Source: a candidate division Zixibacteria bacterium RBG-1
Lineage (GTDB): Bacteria; Zixibacteria; MSB-5A5; DSPP01; RBG-1
DNA: 64,000 bases
Reading direction: 5' to 3'
Assembly: GCA_000447245.1 (NCBI GenBank)
Contig: AUYT01000001.1
Span: 2,058,768 to 2,122,767 of the forward strand
Of the stretch, positions 62,709-64,000 are shown one piece after another (within the stretch, counting starts at the first letter, position 1; the number at the start of each line of letters is the position of its first letter). Below the pieces are notes generated by a model. The model saw only the letters and a list, made by a program, of their open reading frames with translations. It was not told the DNA's origin and did no database searches. The position numbers were made by a program, and so were the translations under genes.

Positions 62709-63451
62709 AAAGCCTTGGCTCCAATAATAAATGAAGCGAACATCAGCACTATTCCTAAAACTTTTTGAACCAATTTAGTTGAAAATAAAGTAGAACCAGC
62801 ATAGGAGCCTAAAACTCCTCCCAACAAAACTACAGCTACTAAGGGAAGCCAAGTTGTTAAATCGGGTATTTGTTTAGTTAAATGTGCTAATAACCCAGAG
62901 AAAGAATTAAGAAAGATAAAGGCACTGGTCAGGGCAGCAGTTTGTTTGGCGTTAGTCCAACCAATTGCTAACAAAACTGGTGCCAAAAAAATTCCCCCTC
63001 CAATACCCAGTGAAACGGCTAAAAATCCTAGAGCCATTCCAATTCCAGAGGCTACTATAAATTTTTTGTATCCTGAATGTTTTATGGCTGAAGGGTGAAT
63101 TTCCTGGGAGAAAAGAATCCAAATAGCACTCAGAAATAGGACTAATCCCAAAAGAAGGAAAAAAGTTTTTTCTGAAAGAGGTATAAGCCCACCAATGAAA
63201 GCGGCTGGAACAGAAGCTAAGACTAAGGAGAAAAGTAATCTGGGTTGAAAATAGCCGGACTTTGAATACCCAATCCAAGAGCTGCCAGAGACAATAAGAT
63301 TCAATGACAGTGCCAGGGTAGGAATGGAAGAATAAGGGATACCACTTACTGCTAAAGCAGCTATATATGCCGAACCACCTCCTAATCCAACGGAGGAATA
63401 GATAAAAGAGATGACCAAAAACAGTGGTGCTAAGATCAACAAGGGACTCAT
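62705..63451 (-). CDS. TauE/SafE family anion permease
   Basis: A 248-residue membrane protein with about eight helices. The glycine-rich start SVGLGGGSAYIAALAVSGIPYSS and the second-half repeat GFLAVSLGIGGGIFLAPVLLAIG are the two signature motifs of this family (UPF0721), which exports sulfite, sulfoacetate or related anions. It overlaps genes for molybdenum cofactor synthesis on both sides, so a link to sulfur-compound handling by a molybdoenzyme is plausible; whether it moves molybdate or sulfur anions cannot be told. Confidence 0.85.
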   Translation of the reverse strand: MSPLLILAPLFLVISFIYSSVGLGGGSAYIAALAVSGIPYSSIPTLALSLNLIVSGSSWIGYSKSGYFQPRLLFSLVLASVPAAFIGGLIPLSEKTFFLLLGLVLFLSAIWILFSQEIHPSAIKHSGYKKFIVASGIGMALGFLAVSLGIGGGIFLAPVLLAIGWTNAKQTAALTSAFIFLNSFSGLLAHLTKQIPDLTTWLPLVAVVLLGGVLGSYAGSTLFSTKLVQKVLGIVLMFASFIIGAKAL

Positions 63452-64000
63452 TCTTTGTGGCCTCCACCCCAGATCATTTTGAAAGCATGTAGGACTGCCG
63501 GTAAAAGACAGTCTAAGGATTCTCGGGTACCGTTGGAACTACCGGGAAGATTAATAATCAATGTTTTCCCTTTTACTCCAGCCAGACCTCTGGAAAGCAT
63601 AGAATAAGGAGTTCGTTTTTGACCAAAAGCTCGAGCTGCTTCAACTATACCTGGAACTTCCTTCTCAATCACTTTTCTGGTAGCTTCTACGGTTACATCG
63701 CTGGGACCTAAGCCAGTACCCCCGGTGGTTAAAATCAAATCAACTTTTTCTTTTTCCACCAAGTTTAATAACTCTGCCCTAATTTTTTCTTCATCATCCG
63801 GCAGGATTTCATATTTAACCACTTCCACTGGTTGCTCTTTTAGTCTTTCCACAATTATTTTACCTGATTTATCTTTTCTTTTGCCTTCAAAAGTTGAAGT
63901 AGATAAAACTAACACCGCAGCTTTCAAAGGAGTTTGAAAGTTTTCGACAAAATCAGTTATCCCTCCGGTTTTCCGACTCAGCTTAATGGATTGAATCTCT
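63448..64000 (-). CDS. MoaC-MogA/MoaB fusion protein (partial at window edge)
   Basis: The visible C-terminal domain is MogA/MoaB, which adenylylates molybdopterin: TTGGTGLGPSDVTVEATRKVIEKEVPGI and NLPGSSNGTRESLDCLLPAVLHAF. The same frame stays open past the first possible start (TTG at 63927) to the edge and reads EIQSIKLSRKTGGITDF, matching the MoaC end (IRLVEKTGGKSGDF-like). The gene is therefore a MoaC-MogA fusion, an arrangement known in other bacteria, with its N-terminal part outside the window. It overlaps the TauE-like gene by 4 bp. Confidence 0.85.
   Translation of the reverse strand, partial: EIQSIKLSRKTGGITDFVENFQTPLKAAVLVLSTSTFEGKRKDKSGKIIVERLKEQPVEVVKYEILPDDEEKIRAELLNLVEKEKVDLILTTGGTGLGPSDVTVEATRKVIEKEVPGIVEAARAFGQKRTPYSMLSRGLAGVKGKTLIINLPGSSNGTRESLDCLLPAVLHAFKMIWGGGHKE

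Noticed and set aside
1..64000. CRISPR arrays, insertion sequences and prophage genes
   Set aside because: No regularly spaced repeats, transposase, integrase or phage structural genes were seen.

Overview
This 64 kb window is chromosomal DNA from a Gram-negative (diderm) bacterium. The outer-membrane evidence is LpxD with the tail of an OmpH/Skp gene, a paired LptF/LptG, several outer-membrane beta-barrels, a lipoprotein and a GmhA-linked polysaccharide cluster. DUF3098, an archaeal-type geranylgeranylglyceryl phosphate synthase, cohesin-like/dockerin secreted proteins and carboxypeptidase-regulatory-like repeats point to the FCB superphylum; an uncultured lineage such as Zixibacteria would fit, but that placement is inference from gene content. 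Translation starts are mixed: some genes have good Shine-Dalgarno sequences, while several others start within about 15 nt of a promoter -10 box and look leaderless or nearly so.

Layout. 1-9 kb: ompH tail, lpxD, thioredoxin, rhomboid, a divergent receiver-domain protein, a lipoprotein (minus strand), a sugar nucleotidyltransferase, the SAM-cycle pair metK-ahcY and a porin-like protein. 9-21 kb: lptF-lptG (minus), a YhaM-like HD exonuclease, mreB, a MATE exporter, an ECF sigma / anti-sigma / Spy-like triad, RNase R and a sigma54 activator. 21-25 kb is accessory DNA: an outer-membrane protein, then a two-gene type II restriction-modification cassette that sits between what look like the signal-peptide start and the C-terminal barrel end of an interrupted outer-membrane protein gene. 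25-28 kb: dGTPase, a degenerate RNase H-fold protein behind a near-consensus sigma54 promoter, and a dockerin protein.

28-37 kb is a long cofactor and isoprenoid block: nadA, thiD, orphan nuoI, a PP-loop thiolation-type enzyme, pdxS-pdxT, dxs, ispH and ispG. 37-41.5 kb holds a CcmF-type haem lyase, a five-repeat dockerin protein and a roughly 600 bp gene-free stretch with a candidate small RNA. 41.5-50 kb: pgsA-pgpA-cinA-thpR, then recA-recX-alaS followed by GGGP synthase and gmhA. 50-56.5 kb: a polysaccharide cluster (flippase, three glycosyltransferases, initiating sugar-phosphate transferase, DUF3098). 56.6-60.3 kb: homogentisate-type aromatic catabolism (HPPD-like, homogentisate dioxygenase, FAH family). 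60.4-60.7 kb: tRNA-Val(TAC) and tRNA-Asp(GTC). 61-64 kb: a translationally coupled molybdenum cofactor operon on the minus strand, led by a MoaC-MogA fusion cut by the window edge.

The points most worth following are the restriction-modification insertion with its flanking remnants and the adjacent direct repeat, the sigma54-driven degenerate RNase H protein, GGGP synthase alongside ordinary bacterial phosphatidylglycerol genes, the set of leaderless-looking promoters, and the unassigned hairpin-rich RNA candidate near 41.2 kb.
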